A DNA stretch of 64,000 nt from Anarhynchus alexandrinus (Eukaryota; Chordata; Aves; Charadriiformes; Charadriidae): assembly GCA_008711295.1 (NCBI GenBank), contig VUYV01000062.1:1629888-1693887 (forward strand), written 5' to 3'. Below, piece by piece: positions 42,430 through 55,900 of the stretch. The position numbers and the translations under genes were made by a program. Below the pieces are notes generated by a model that was not told the DNA's origin, did not search any database, and saw only the letters and a list, made by a program, of their open reading frames with translations. Every line of letters begins with the position of its first letter. Position 1 is the first letter of the stretch.

Positions 42430-45400
42430 GATTCCAGAATTGCATCATAGAGTAAGAAGGAAATTTGTTGCAGCTTATGTATGCACAAAACCAGAGCTGG
42501 GCTAGGATAAGAAACTCTGTGTCAACAGTTGCTTCTGAATAGTCGCTTTGAAAGCTTTTACCTATGCTCTTTGAAATAGTTTTTGTTAGCAATCAAATAG
42601 CTGGCAGCACTGTCAGCATGTAAAAACCTGCTTCAGGTCACAATGTTTCCAGGTATGATATTATTCAGAAAAAGTCTGTTTGGGCATTATTTCTAAAATG
42701 CCATTTGTAAGCCTATGAAAAGTTTGATCACTGTCTACTATTAGAAATGCAAGGTCTCGTTCTTGTTGGTTGAATGTGCAGGATTAATAATTCCAGTTCA
42801 CTGCGTATTTTCTGAGGCTCATGTTCCTCATCTTAATCGGTGTCAAGTTTCTATAGCAACTAGCATTTAGGAGTGAGAGACAATAATGCGTGTTGCTATT
42901 GCTATTAGCCACTAAGAGTAATGCAGAAAATGTTTGAAAATTGATGTTCAAGTATTTTCACATGTACCTTCGTCTGTCTCTTAAAGAATTTGGATTGAGA
43001 CCTATGGATAGCGTAAGATCATATTAGTGTATATGCATTTAACTAGACATGAAATAATGTAATTATTTAAATTGGTCATAGTTTTTTTTCCAAACATTGA
43101 GCAAAGTAGGATGCAATAAGCACAGTCATTTGTGGGTTTGTCTTTGATTAGTGTGTATATAGCATAATCAATATAATTTAATGTCTTAACAGAGATATAA
43201 AAAACTTGGTGAAACTCTGTGGCTTTAATCTCGAGTGTAGTCCAGGAGGAAGAGGTAGATTCTGGTAACAGGAGAAAGATGCAGGGACCACTGCAAAGCA
43301 CAGGAGGCAAGTGTGCCAAAATCTTTGGAAGGTCTCCATGAGTGTATAAGCATGTAGAAGCTTAGGATGCTAAAGTCACTGGGCATTTTTCATAAGCAGA
43401 AACATTGGGATAAACAGTTTTTGTGACAGACATATCTAAAACTGGTATTTTACACTAGCATACCTTTCTAAAAATATCCAAACACATATGGCTGAAGTAA
43501 AGAATGTAGTCAATGTTTTATTGATTCATGTATTATTATCTATATGACTTTTGAATCAGTTATTCATCAGCTGAAAGATTCAATATGAGTATTTTCTTGA
43601 TTCTGTGAGTATTAAAAGGGAACTGTAATTTTCCATGTGCGTATGGCCTGACAAAATCTAGTGTGGCAGATGGAAGTTTTTCCCTTAGTTTTGAATAGAC
43701 CATCTAGTCATTATGATGTATTTTCTCCTTTTCACTTTAGCACTGAAGTGCTGCATATTGTTGGGGTGGTAAGTTTCATTTGGAAACACTTTGCAAGTTA
43801 TTAGTGGTGAAGACATGGCACTTTACTTAAGAAAAGTAAACCTGATTCATTTACTCATGGTAATAGGCAAGTATCTGTTTCTACCCCAAGATCCTTAAGA
43901 CTGTGATAAACTTTATAATAAGATTGTAATTCAGTCATAGTCATGGATGATTACCTTATTGCCCATTTAGCAGTCACGTTGATCGTGCTGTTAGATGTGT
44001 GTGTATATTTTTATGAGTCTTGTGTTTTGTAAATATCTTTCCTGTGACCTTGTCCAAATCCTGTGGGCCCCACTTTTAATAACTCCCTTTTGAAGTGATT
44101 TTATACACCTGAAGAAATACCTTATTGCACACGTCTGAACTAAAATAGCAAAATTTTTGCTTGATATGTGTGAAATTGCATGGAATTTAAGCAGTTATGA
44201 CCTTGGTTCTTGGCTGCTGTTGCTGCACAGGGTGAGAAAATTAAACAGGATTCAGCTGGGTCCACATAGCTTCCCTCACGAATGGAGATGGATGGACAAA
44301 TGGGATTTGTCCATCTTCCCTGCATCTTCCTAGTCAAGTGGAGGATTTGGAGCAAAAGAAGGGAGAAACCTGAATAGTGAACAAGTTGGAACTGAAGCCT
44401 TAGCAGTTGCAGCAGTTAATTTACTTAGGGAGGAGAGATGTCACTGGCAGAGGCCTTTTTCAATGTGGAGTTTTGTCATCGATGGTGACTTGTTCCAGCC
44501 CTGCCTCTTTTATCTTCGTTCCCTCTCCCCCTTCTTTCCATTTAGCTAGTCCTTTCTGAACGTAAATCACACTGGTGTATCTGGATGGGTATTGCTGAAA
44601 TCTGCATCCCATTGTGTTGTTTACTTTGCTTAATAGTTATATTCCTCTTCTTCAAGCTTACTCTAAGCTGTTTAGGGCAGCAGCTATCACTGAGCGGACT
44701 TCCTGGAACAAATAAGGAAGAGGAGCTTCCTTCTGTGATTGCCGTATGCTTATAGCCACGTAGCAGGGAAGTAGCTCTACTTCTGTGCGTGTCTAGCTCA
44801 ATCTATGTGACTGCTGCATCCAGCCTGGCTACTGTCTTTCTACAGTGCCTGAAACAGGTCCGAAGTTTTTCTTGGCATTTGCTGTAATCATATTGAAAGA
44901 AGTGTCTCCCTTAGGCTTGGAGGAGTATTTAACACTTAATAAGATTCTCTCACTAAGATAGCTTAAGGAATACATTATTTTAACATAAAGATTCTAGCTT
45001 AACATTGTCTAAATGGTGAGCTAAATGGTGTCTAAATATGGAGCAGATTTACAGATAAAGCCATACTGTCTTGTAGCAGTGTAAGATTGGGCATTGAAAA
45101 TGAGGATGGAAAGTTTGAGCTCTAGTTTCAACTGATGGGTGCAACCTAGTATTTTTTGGAGATGTAACCAAATTATACTTAGTATTGATTCTGAGTCTGA
45201 TGCTGTTGTCCTCACTTATGTGTGTAGCCCTGCCCATTTCAAATACCTGGAAGCTTTGCTTGTTTTGCTTGTTCAATTAAAATATTACAAGCCTGTTCTG
45301 AATTTCCTTGATTCACGTACTTGGCCAGACTTTATTTGAAGTCCTAAAACATTTTTTTCCATAGTATGTATTTTAATTACTTATGTCCTGTTTCAAATTT

Positions 45401-47194
45401 AATGAAGTATCTGAAAGTGCATATTCATAGCAGATGCAGCAGATTACTCCATTAGACACATGTGACACCCAAATAAATGTGGAGATGAATGTTTTTCTAG
45501 TAAGTTTTAGATTGCTGTAAAAGGAGAAACAGATAATCAAATTTACAGCTGTATTAAATTTGCGCTTGTAAGCTATAATAGGGGAAAGTTTAATACAAGT
45601 GTCTAGCTGAATCTCTCAGATAATGCCCCAGTTAATTTTTTATTTTAGGTAGCAATTCAGCTTTTTAATTTTATTTTGTTTTGTGTAGTGGTGTCTCAAG
45701 AGGAAACATGGTGAACAGAAACAAGTAAGAGCATTAGGCCACTTGGTGGTGTAATATGCAAAGGGAAAACGAATCTGTCACATTCAAGTGAAGGAAATGT
45801 ACATAATAGACCATTTTTATTTGCTTATTATCTGATTAAACACAGTACAAGATGTTACTGTGAAGGGTTACTTTTTAAAGACCTTTAATTTCAAGCAAGT
45901 AGTCAAGTACATTTTGTAGGATAAATTCTGGTTTTAGCTCAGCTCTTACTGAAGGTGTTTTTGTTCAAACTAATGGCCTGTTAGTTGGTTTGAAAATCCT
46001 GAACCAGTTCACAGTGGAAAATCTGTAATTTAAAAATGGAGAGGGCCACATGGAATCTGCAGCCCCCCGGTGCGTGACTTCAGTAACAGCTTTGGTTTTC
46101 ATCTGCTAGAGTCTGGCACCCCTCATATTCACAGCAAGTGCAGCAGCTTCTCCGCAACTCTTTCTAGTTTACACACATGACTGAGAAGCTTGGGAGAAGC
46201 CGTGGCATTGCAGTGCTTTGGGAGATATCTTGAACTGCACAAGCTGTGGCAAGCAAGCAGGGGTAATGGGCACCAACAGTCCTGCTCTCCTGCAAATGCA
46301 TACACCTGCCAAAGATCCACCTGAGTTTGTGCGGTGATACCGAAACACAGGTACTCTTGTGCAGTGAATACCAAAAGGGAGGGTAATGTGCGGAAGATTG
46401 GGTTGGTGGGGCCCATTTATTTTTCTCCATGCAATAAGAAGAATGAGAGGTCCAGCCTTCCACCACCTTTTGGTTCAAACTTCTTTTAGGCAGATACAAA
46501 ATGTTTGAGCTCAGGAGGATGCCGCAGGGTCTGCAGAGCAGTGTATGCAGAGACAAAAATTTATACTGTATGCACTGGTGTTCATGTCAAGGGAGAAGAG
46601 TGAGGATAAAAGAATCAGTATAATGCTGCTCTGCAAATTCTAGCAAAAGTAAACATTTTCCATGCTAAGTGGGGCCCGCTAAGCAATGTCAGTTTTATTG
46701 AAACTGTTATTCTGAAATGGTAATCAGAAATTTCTTTTCTGGAGGAAAGAAGAAACAAAGGAAAAAAGGAAGTTTCCATCCCTTTTTGACAGAAACATCA
46801 AAATCACACTGAAGTTTCATTTTCAGATTGAGGAAGGAAAAAATAAAGATGTTTTGACTGGTATTTGGCTTGAGTTTGGTTTGGCTTTTTAGCCTACAGC
46901 CTAGAAATGAAGTATAATTTAAGAACAGCTTAAGCCTGGGCTGTTCAGATTAAACTGAAGATATGATTTAGCCTTGTCATTGATGATTGTACCAAATCTA
47001 GTTACTAAAAGAAGTAGCAGGTACTTGCTGATTTTAAGAACAAGTGGCCAAGGTAGTGTCCGAGTGGGTACTAACCTACTGGGACCTTGGCTTAGGTAAA
47101 TTTATCTGTATCATATTATTATGTTCCTCTGTCAATCCAGAATGTATAGTTGAAGTGAGAACTTCACATGTTCACTCTAAGAGCTGTAAGAGGG
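42430..47194. other. Intergenic DNA, no gene recognised
   Basis: AT-rich single-copy sequence. Short ORFs up to about 105 codons were inspected and show no domain or family likeness. Confidence 0.5.
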
Positions 47195-47504
47195 CTTACT
47201 CTGTAAGTCGGTATGGATTGTACTCCTGTGCTTCAGAAGACAGACAACATCAGTGATGGTTGATCTGTTGCTTATCGTGCTTGTTGGTATGGGAGATGAC
47301 ATCCTGGATCATGTTTTCCCGGAATACCTTCAGCACTCCATGGATTTTTACATAAATTAGACCTGAAATATTTTTAACTTTCCCATAACAAGCCAGGTGG
47401 CAGATAATTGATCTCCTTATGTTGTACATATTATCTCCCAAAGCTTCCAAGTGGTGCTGATGACCAAAGATATAGCGTGGATGGGGGACACGCAATTTGT
47501 AGCA
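47195..47504 (-). pseudogene. Histone H4 pseudogene, decayed
   Basis: Minus-strand translation from about 47435 gives DN...I......LA..G.VK.ISGLIY....GVLKVF.EN.I.D, aligning without gaps to H4 residues 24-79. The clearest blocks are KNISGLIY and HGVLKVFRENMIQD, against H4 KRISGLIY and RGVLKVFLENVIRD. After a frame shift near 47249, a second frame continues TITDVVCLLKHR, matching H4 TVTAMDVVYALKR with two codons missing. The remaining nucleotides track the H4 end to about 47195. The H4 N-terminus is unrecognisable and no ATG fits. Intronless, as H4 genes are; no poly(A) tail remains. Near 310 bp against 312 expected. Origin as a retrocopy or DNA copy is unresolved. It cannot encode a working histone. 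Confidence 0.8.
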
Positions 47505-49235
47505 TACTTCTATAGCTCCTGTGATATCCTCCACAATTTTTTCTCAGAGTGAAAGCTTGGAGGAGGGCAGCATAAACAGAGTGTACTGTAAGGTCACTTG
47601 AACCTTTATATTGCTGATTATATCTAACTAAAATAATACTATTTCAAATACGTATCCAAATATTAAGGACCAGTTGAGGCTATGAATCTCTTAGAAAGTA
47701 CTACTTAGAAATTACTACTACGTAGAAATTACGAAGAACTTTTGTTTTAAGCTTCTGCTTTTTTTTTTTTTTTTATTTTGAACCTCCTCAGTAGAATACA
47801 GAGTTTTTAGAAGAGATTGGCTGGGATCAGAAGGTTGACAGCTGCAGAAAGGAAATGAAATTAAATGAAAACTGTAAGAGATTTGTCTGGCTAGGCTGAT
47901 TTACTAGAACTCTGCACCGATTTAGTTGTTCCAAAGTCTGCAAATAACTAGTCTGATGTGGAATGAGAGGGGAGATGGATGCAATCTGCGGGGAGGAATG
48001 CGGCTCTACTGTACTCTTATTATGCTTCTCTTTATTATGCTGCTTTTCTATTGAGAGGGTTTGCTGAAAAAAAATTACCAAATGACAGCTGTATGATCAA
48101 TTTTTTTATCACCTTTAAAGAAAAAAGCCCCTTATTTGCTCAAGGAAGTGGGGGAAGGAGTTTAAGGATTTAAGCATGTAACTGTTCCGATGGAGTCTAT
48201 TTGGTTAGACCTAAATTCCTTATGTCATTGCTCATTAGTGTTGTTGTACCAAGTGTTTATGCATGAGTGTCCGAGAAGAACTGGATGTGATCAATTCAAA
48301 ATGGCCTTGTCAGACTGCATGAAGAATTCACTCCAAGATACATATGGAAAGGCATGGTTTATGATTTATTCTGACAGGGTATTCACATTGCTGCTTTAAG
48401 TATTTCTCCAAATCTTTTCACAGTAGATGATCAATTAGTGCTTTCCTTGTTCTTTCTATTAATTTAAAACAGGAAAACAACAATATGGCTACTTCTCATA
48501 GGATTTTTATGTATCTTATGAAATTAAATCAATCAGATCAGTGATCTGTCTGGTTCTGTCGCCAACAGGTTCTTAGGAGATCTGTCTCTTGTTGCAGTGA
48601 TTTCCTTGTTTCCCCCTCTAGTAGAAGGTTAACTGTATTACAGCACTCTGTAAACCCCGGGGCAAGAATCAGATTTTGATCTTGGAATTGGAATGGACTT
48701 TTTGTGTAGGTTTCTGTAAACCCTTCTTTCCCTTCTGTGGTCTTCTTGTCTCTAAAGGAGACTACTAATTCTAAATATTGCTTATCTTAACAGGTTATGA
48801 AAGTTTACATAGAGTTGCATTAAGCAACTTAAATGTGTGATGGCATGGTTACGTCCTGATGTTATATCCTGATGTTGAACATTTATTTCTCTGAAGGACT
48901 TCGTCTTGCATGCTGAGGACAGAATGATCCAATATTATATGAACTTTTAAGCTCATGTTTTGTTTTTCACCCTGTCTTATGGCAGGTGGTTCCACAGGCT
49001 GATTGGACAACGAGGTGTTTTCTTTTTTATCAGTTTTAAATTTTCTGTCCTTCATTTCATTCGCATGCCTTTGTTGTTCCATATAGAAAAGCATAAATTT
49101 CAGTCAAAGTTACACTCATGCCAAATTTTCTTGGAAAACCAAAACTGATTGTGTTTAACCTGATAGCAAGCTAGCCAGTATTTTTGCCCAAAAACCATAG
49201 TACATTGAGTAATGTAACTTCTTGCCTTCAGTGTT

Positions 49236-49277
49236 GGTTTTATTTTATTTTATTTTATTTTATTTTATTTTATTTTT
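49236..49277. repeat. (TTTTA)n microsatellite
   Basis: About eight uninterrupted pentamer units followed by a T run. Likely length-polymorphic. Confidence 0.95.
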
Positions 49278-49904
49278 TAAAGGAGCAATTTTTCATCTTT
49301 GTTGATGCAGGGTAAAAGTTGAAAATGCATATTCCAGAGTAAATTAACAGAAAATGGAAGTATACAACTTATATTTGTTTTAAGGTAATATGATTATTCT
49401 AGTGGAAAAAGCCTAACGTGTGACATCTTGAATGCTTGGTGTAGCTATTTTTTTCTCTTAAACCGTCTCTTCATTGAAATATCTGAACGTTAGAGGTATT
49501 TCTAAATGTAGCTCCTGATCTCAAGCTATTCCTAAGTACTGTTGCCAAAGATATACATAGGAAGCAGTTCAGGAAGAAATTTTAACCGTACATTAGATGG
49601 CACTTGCAGAGTCCTTGCTGGACCAGCAATATTGCTGAAAAGGTTTGTTTCAGATAATCTATAAGGGGGTGTTGCAAATGTTTTTCTGCTTTTTATAGAA
49701 CCTGTTTCTCATTTTGCAAGTGGATGATAGATAAAAAGGGCAATGCAACTTCAGAAAAATAATTTAACATTTTTGCTTGATTTAATTGGAGGCATAAATA
49801 TAAGAGTCCTACTTAGTCAACTGAAACCTTATATTTATTGTTACCTACCAGAATTCTTGCTTTATAGTACAGAGCAACACTTCGCAGTTGCCAAGTTTCA
49901 CTGG

Positions 49905-49985
49905 AGATGAAGTGATAATCTCTGGCTGTAAGTTGTAAATTGCTTTGGGATAAAAGGTACTGCATAAATGTAAATTGTTACCTTA
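49905..49985 (+). repeat. 3' tail of an old SINE/LINE (L2/CR1-type end)
   Basis: The sequence gtaaattgctttgggataaa...ggtactgcataaatgtaaattgtta resembles the common amniote retroelement tail (...gtaaa.cgctttggga...aaaggcgctatataaatgcaa...). The family cannot be named. The head is not recognisable. Confidence 0.45.
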
Positions 49986-52900
49986 TTAAATGCAAGTGTA
50001 GCATAACATGGTTTTCAAATTACTAATGAGTATTTTCTTTGCAAGTCTGATGGCTTTTTTAAGATAAAATAGCACTGGGTTTATTTAATCAGCCTAAAAG
50101 GTTCTTATCTAGCACATTGTGATACTTATTTTTATTGCTATAAACAAACATTATTGTGAAGAATTGCAGGATAAAATAAGATAAAGTTTACAGTGGTTTT
50201 ATTAGTCTTAATGTTTTGATTAGCAATCAGCTTGCTTATTTTTCTGTTTAAATTAAAATCAGTATTTTATGATAATACTTACTAAAATACATTTTTTTGT
50301 CTTTTTGCTATTTTTAACAATACACAGAAGTCAAAATGTCATAGAATCTATTCTGGATGTGCAAAATGATTAAAGATGTTAACATCAAAAACACTGTAAA
50401 TAAGAAGATCATTTGGGGGATATTTAACTGACGTACTGATGAATACCATTTTAAGATGTTTCTGTATTACCTCAGTTCCTTCCCCCCATTTATATGCTTG
50501 GCTTTTAATAGGGTAAAGGAACAAAAATCAATGAGATGAGTGTAATTTTAATGAGTGTTTTTGTCAGTAGGCTGCAAAATCATAAAATTCTTATCAGTCT
50601 AATTGTGGTTGTTAGGAAGTGCTAGGGTCTCAGTTCTATCTGACTAAATTTACCACTCCCAGAAACTCCCAGATAATTGGAAATTGTTAAGTTCTGTTAC
50701 AGTTGTGAGAAAACCAGCAAGCAAAGCTGGATGAGAAAGGATAAGATTAAGTAGCAAAATATCAATTAAGGCATAAATAATAATGCAAGATGTATTTCCA
50801 CAGCATGTAAAAACTAATTTTTGTTGGACTCTGAACTTTTAGGAGGTCCAACGTTGTTTCATTTTATGCTGAACGACATTTCATTCATAATATGTACTTG
50901 CATATTTTTAAGAATACTAGGTGATGTATATAAATGATGAGTTTTACACATGTGCGTTTTAGCAAGTCTAATTTCACTCTTAGAGCATGTTCATATCAGA
51001 TAAACGCTCTAATTCTGTGTTTTGATTTGATTCGTTATTACTGAGACATAATTAATGATGTAAAACATTGGAAGGGAATAATACCAGTACAGCAATAAGC
51101 AATGTGGTGAAAACTGAAACTCCATTTTCCAGAGGTGTATTGCTACGCCAGCCTCAAGGCCAAAAAGGAACAGAAATCAGTTACTTTGCACTTAGTGTGA
51201 GTACACTTAAATGACAAAAGTGGAAGGGCTATTAAGTATCTATAAATACTGGTACCAAAATGAAGTTGTGTTTGTCCCCTGTATTGCTACATCTAACTAA
51301 GGCAGCAACGAAGACAGAAATGATACGGGCATTATTAACCTGCAGTCTCTGCAGAATGTTTTGTTGCTCTGTGTTGCTGTCACATCTTTATTTTGCTGTA
51401 TCACTATAGTTAAAGTAGGAGCCACTCTACCTAAGATTTACAACAGCTTCTATTTTAACAGCTTCCTTGATGGTCAACTACAAACTGGCACGCTGCTTTG
51501 GGGATAAACAGTGAAGGAGTGCAGACAAAACTAGTAATTTTTAATTTAGGTCCTCTAGCCCCAGCTCAAGATAGCAGTTAAGCATGACTTTAAGAGTCTG
51601 AGTTCAGAATTCAAAATTAGAATTGTACATGCAACATTGGCTATGATATTTACTGTTATTTTCTTGGAGCAGGAGGAGAAAGGAGGGTGTGCAATATTAG
51701 AGATTTTTTTTACATGGAATTCTTAATGGTTTCCATATACTGGAATATTTAATGATGTTTCCTACATAAGTAAATACTGTTTAGGTATTTGAATTCATAT
51801 TTTTGTATGCTATACAATAAAAATGAAGTTAGTGTTTATGCTCCATGTTTAATCGACTTTGTCAAGGAGTGGTGGAATGAGGACTTACGATCAGAGCTAA
51901 GGGACAGATGCCCAGCATGGATAGGGAGCCAGGATGGACTAGAGCATCTCTAATTACAAAGATTGGTTGACTTAAGCACACATTATATAGTGGGGCTGCA
52001 GGTCTGTCGAGAAAAGATGATTCAAGGAGAGGTATAGTCTGGCCCCAGATCTCACATGAACCTTTAGTTACACTGCTTTTTTTCTCCCTCTAAGTTCCTG
52101 AACTCTTATTTTATTTTATAACTAGTATTACACCATGTTTACTTTTTGCTATTTTTGTTTTCTGTCATCTCTTGCTGAGTATATTAATTTATTTTAGATT
52201 GTTGCTCAGTACATGATCTTGAAAGACTTCTAACACTAAATATAAACAAAAAGTAACAGCCTGTTCTGTGAAATGCTATCTGCTAAAAACTGAAAGATGT
52301 GAAATAGAATAGCTTTATTCTAGTTTGTTTAAAATTATTTTCTGCTTTTGCTACCATTTCACACTTAAGCAAATACTGTGTTCAGGAGAGCTACAGAAAA
52401 GAATGCTAGAAACGTAAATCACCATTTCTTGGTTTATCCTGTTCTTTGGATTATGTATTTATTTGTAAAGATTATGTATGGCTCTGGTCTTTAAAACTAA
52501 CATGCAGATGTTCTTCAACTGCTTGTTGATGCCTGACTCAATGGTGCCTGAACACCTTCCTACCTGCCTGGAGGTGTCATGGTGTATTCCACTGAAGTGA
52601 TTAAAATAAGCATCATTTTGTGAAAAAAGGTGTAATGCATAAAGTGAGCCTGAGCATTTATTAAAGATGAAGATAACATGAAGCAAACAGCTTCCTCAAA
52701 AGGGAGACAATATTTATTTACCTTAGGCTCTTGTGGTCCTGTCAATATCTCTGTAGTGTTAAAGCATTTCACAAAAATACAGCACTTCTTTAGCACAATG
52801 ACATATTTAGCAGTCTCCCCAGGCTACTTCAGACTTTCATTAAAACTATATCATTCTGTCAAGGATGCTTATTTATACACCTTCACAAACTGATTTAAAA

Positions 52901-55900
52901 AAACAGAGTGGTTTTTTTTCTAGGGTAAATTTGACATTGAAATCCAGATTACAGTGCCGAAATTTTCACCTGGTTTACACAGGTGAATAGTTGACTTGAA
53001 TGTCCTTCAAGCACATTTCATTTTGTAGTGAAGGGGTTGCATGGGCTACTCTTGACTACAGACAACATTTTTTGCTGTAATTCTTTGGCAGCTATTCACT
53101 GACAAAGTTCTGCATGTTTTGCTGTATAAACCAGCTAAATATCTGGAGCCTTTACATGTATACCCAAAGGAAAAAAAAGCATGTGGCTTAACTGGGCTAG
53201 GGTATGCTCATGTCTGACTCAGCTGAATTGGGGACTAAGGGTGTAAATGGGATGACTTCTTTTAGCCAACAAGCAGCTAATTTAATAATAAACTTTTCAG
53301 TTAAATGCATGATTCTTCACACCTTGAAATAAGGTCAGACTTCTGATAGGCTCTGTTAATAGATTTCAAGCCACTTTGGATTAGAAACAGTTTGTAATAT
53401 GCATTGACCATAGTCTTTATGTTGTTTTCCTTAAACCAGGAAAGCTTATTCTGTGAATGTAAGGTTCAAGGCACTTTGCGGTCAGGATGAGCTTCTGTTT
53501 TTGTAATACCACCATCTTGGCTACTATGTAGGAGAACAGAGAGCAGGTTTTACAAAGGTTAAAAACACTTGTATTCTCGTGTCAGGCTTAGTAGTTGGGC
53601 ATTTCACAGCCCAGACTGGCATGTTCTAGAGATCAAAAGTTGATAGCAATACTTGCTGATCAGCAAGAGAGAAAAGCAAAATAGACGGGACCACTGTTTC
53701 TTCTCAGGAATGCTATAGTTCATAAATGGTTAAATGCTGCCTCCTTGGAAGAGTTTAGCTGAGCCCAGAAGGGGAAAAAGGACTATTTTACAGTTATTTG
53801 TTAGCACAACTCCTGGAGTATTTTAGCCAAAATTCATTCAAAACTCAGTTTTGTTCTAGAAACTGAGTTACTTTAGGATTACTTCAGTGCAAACAACAGA
53901 AGAATTTGAGCTCTCTGTTGGCTTTCATTATAAATAATTCTGAGTTCTCTTCCATAGCCTTCATTTGCCACTGACTGTTGCAGAGCTTTAGCTACGGAAA
54001 GTTCACAAGAAATACATTGAACATGTACTTTGTATCAGCTGTTGAAAATAGGCCATTGAGTGACACCTATGCAATCAGTAAGTCGAAGAACAGAATCAAG
54101 CTCATTGTTTACTTCTCAAGGAAGGCCAAAACTGAAGTGCGGCAGCCACACTTCTGAATGACTTGTACTGTTCACTACCACATCCATCTGCATAAATATG
54201 CTTCCTTGCGGAATTTAGATGAATAGAAATGCCTTCTCTTTGGCTTCATTAATGTCATTTATTTTTAATAGAGGGGAAAATTGAAATAAGTTCTTTATGT
54301 GAAGTCTGTTGAGGAAAGGAATCTGGGGAAAAAAACTTAAAAGTTTTTTTTAATCTTGAAATCTTGTGCTTAGTAAGTGTTTAAAAATTTCTGGCAGTCC
54401 TGTTAGTAAAAATAATTATTCACAGCCTTCTGGGTGTTGTGGATCTTTTCATTTTATATGTTCAAAAGAAAGGGGGATTCTTCCAAATCCTCAAATGTAC
54501 AAAAGTACATTAATTTCATTTTCATCACATTTCTTCATTGCATTAGACTTGCATGGATTTTTAACTCAGAGATTTAGCAGTAATGTGGGAAGGCAAGCTT
54601 TTTTTTTTTGCCTTTTTTTTTTCCAGGAGGGCATTTTGGGTCATTTTAGATGAAAGAAGCTTCACTTCGTGCTATTATGTTGGTTTCCTGGTTACAGTTC
54701 AGTTTTGATTCCTCCTCTAGAGGACAGACGAAAAGGAAAAATGTTGGCAACTATATTGGACCTCTGGGTTGTTGTGTTCCTTTATAACTTTAGCACAGAT
54801 TCTAGTTAATACTTTTGAATAATGTCACCTTACTTCTCTTTGCTGATTATCTTTTAGGCCAAAAGATATTTATTAATGGAGACTGCTTATGTAGAACTCT
54901 GCTGGTCAGTGTAACTAGAAGTGATAGATCTTGTTTGTTTGACCAGGGGAAAATGGTTCCCTAAGAATACAGAAGACTTGCACAGTTTAACTAAATGCAA
55001 GATAACACTGCAGTTTACAAGAACAGTTCCAGACACTCCAAGCACTGCCTGATGCAGAGGCTATAAGGACGTCCACCAAACAAGTTTTTTTTTGATGAGG
55101 CCATTGTTTAGGGCTCAGTGTAATGTAAAGGAAGAGTAGGGAAGGTTGGGCAGTGTTTGGATGGAAGGAGTTCTGGATAGTTCCACTGCTAGTGAGTAGT
55201 CCCTAAAATATCTGAATTATTGGAGTGAGCATATTATATATTTTGGATAAAAGAATTTTCCTGAAGGAAAATGCTGGAGTGACCTCTCTGTGTGAATTCT
55301 GTGTTACATCTACTGCAGGTAGAATGATGAATCACATCGCTTGTTTTTAATAAATTACCTAAATATATTAGAACATGTAGATTGTTGGCCATTTACATGG
55401 GTGCTTAGGAAGAACATCTTCCAAAACAGAGTTGTAGGAATTTCTGGTGTCCATAGCAAATTTGGTTGTATGCTTTCTTCCCTATTTATTTTTAGCCAAA
55501 TGCAGATTTATGTTTCACTGTCCTTTACTAATCATGCAACCACTTGCTGAATGTTTTACGATGGGTCTGTTTCTCTCTGAGTGACTGGTACACGGAGTAT
55601 TCTTGATGACAACTGGTACTTCATAAATGCAGGATATTAATAGCATAAGAGCTTTATTACTTGTTTAGAGTTTTACAGGTTGTTTCTGTTAAGAGAAGAA
55701 ATTTTTATGTGGAAAGACACATAAAAGCAGTTCCTTATTCACAGACAATACATGTAGTACTGCTTATCTAAACATGGTTGGGATCAAATGGCAGCAAATA
55801 ATTTCTTCTTATAGTTCCTAGTCCTTTGTTTTAGAAAGTTTACTTGCTCTCTTGCTTTCTCTCCGGGATGTATTACCATGCCTTTCTTCCTGTGTCCTTG

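Noticed and set aside
46129..46556. Overlapping minus-strand ORFs of 95 and 130 codons
   Set aside because: No recognisable domain, no splice or promoter support, two frames open at once in a locally GC-richer stretch.
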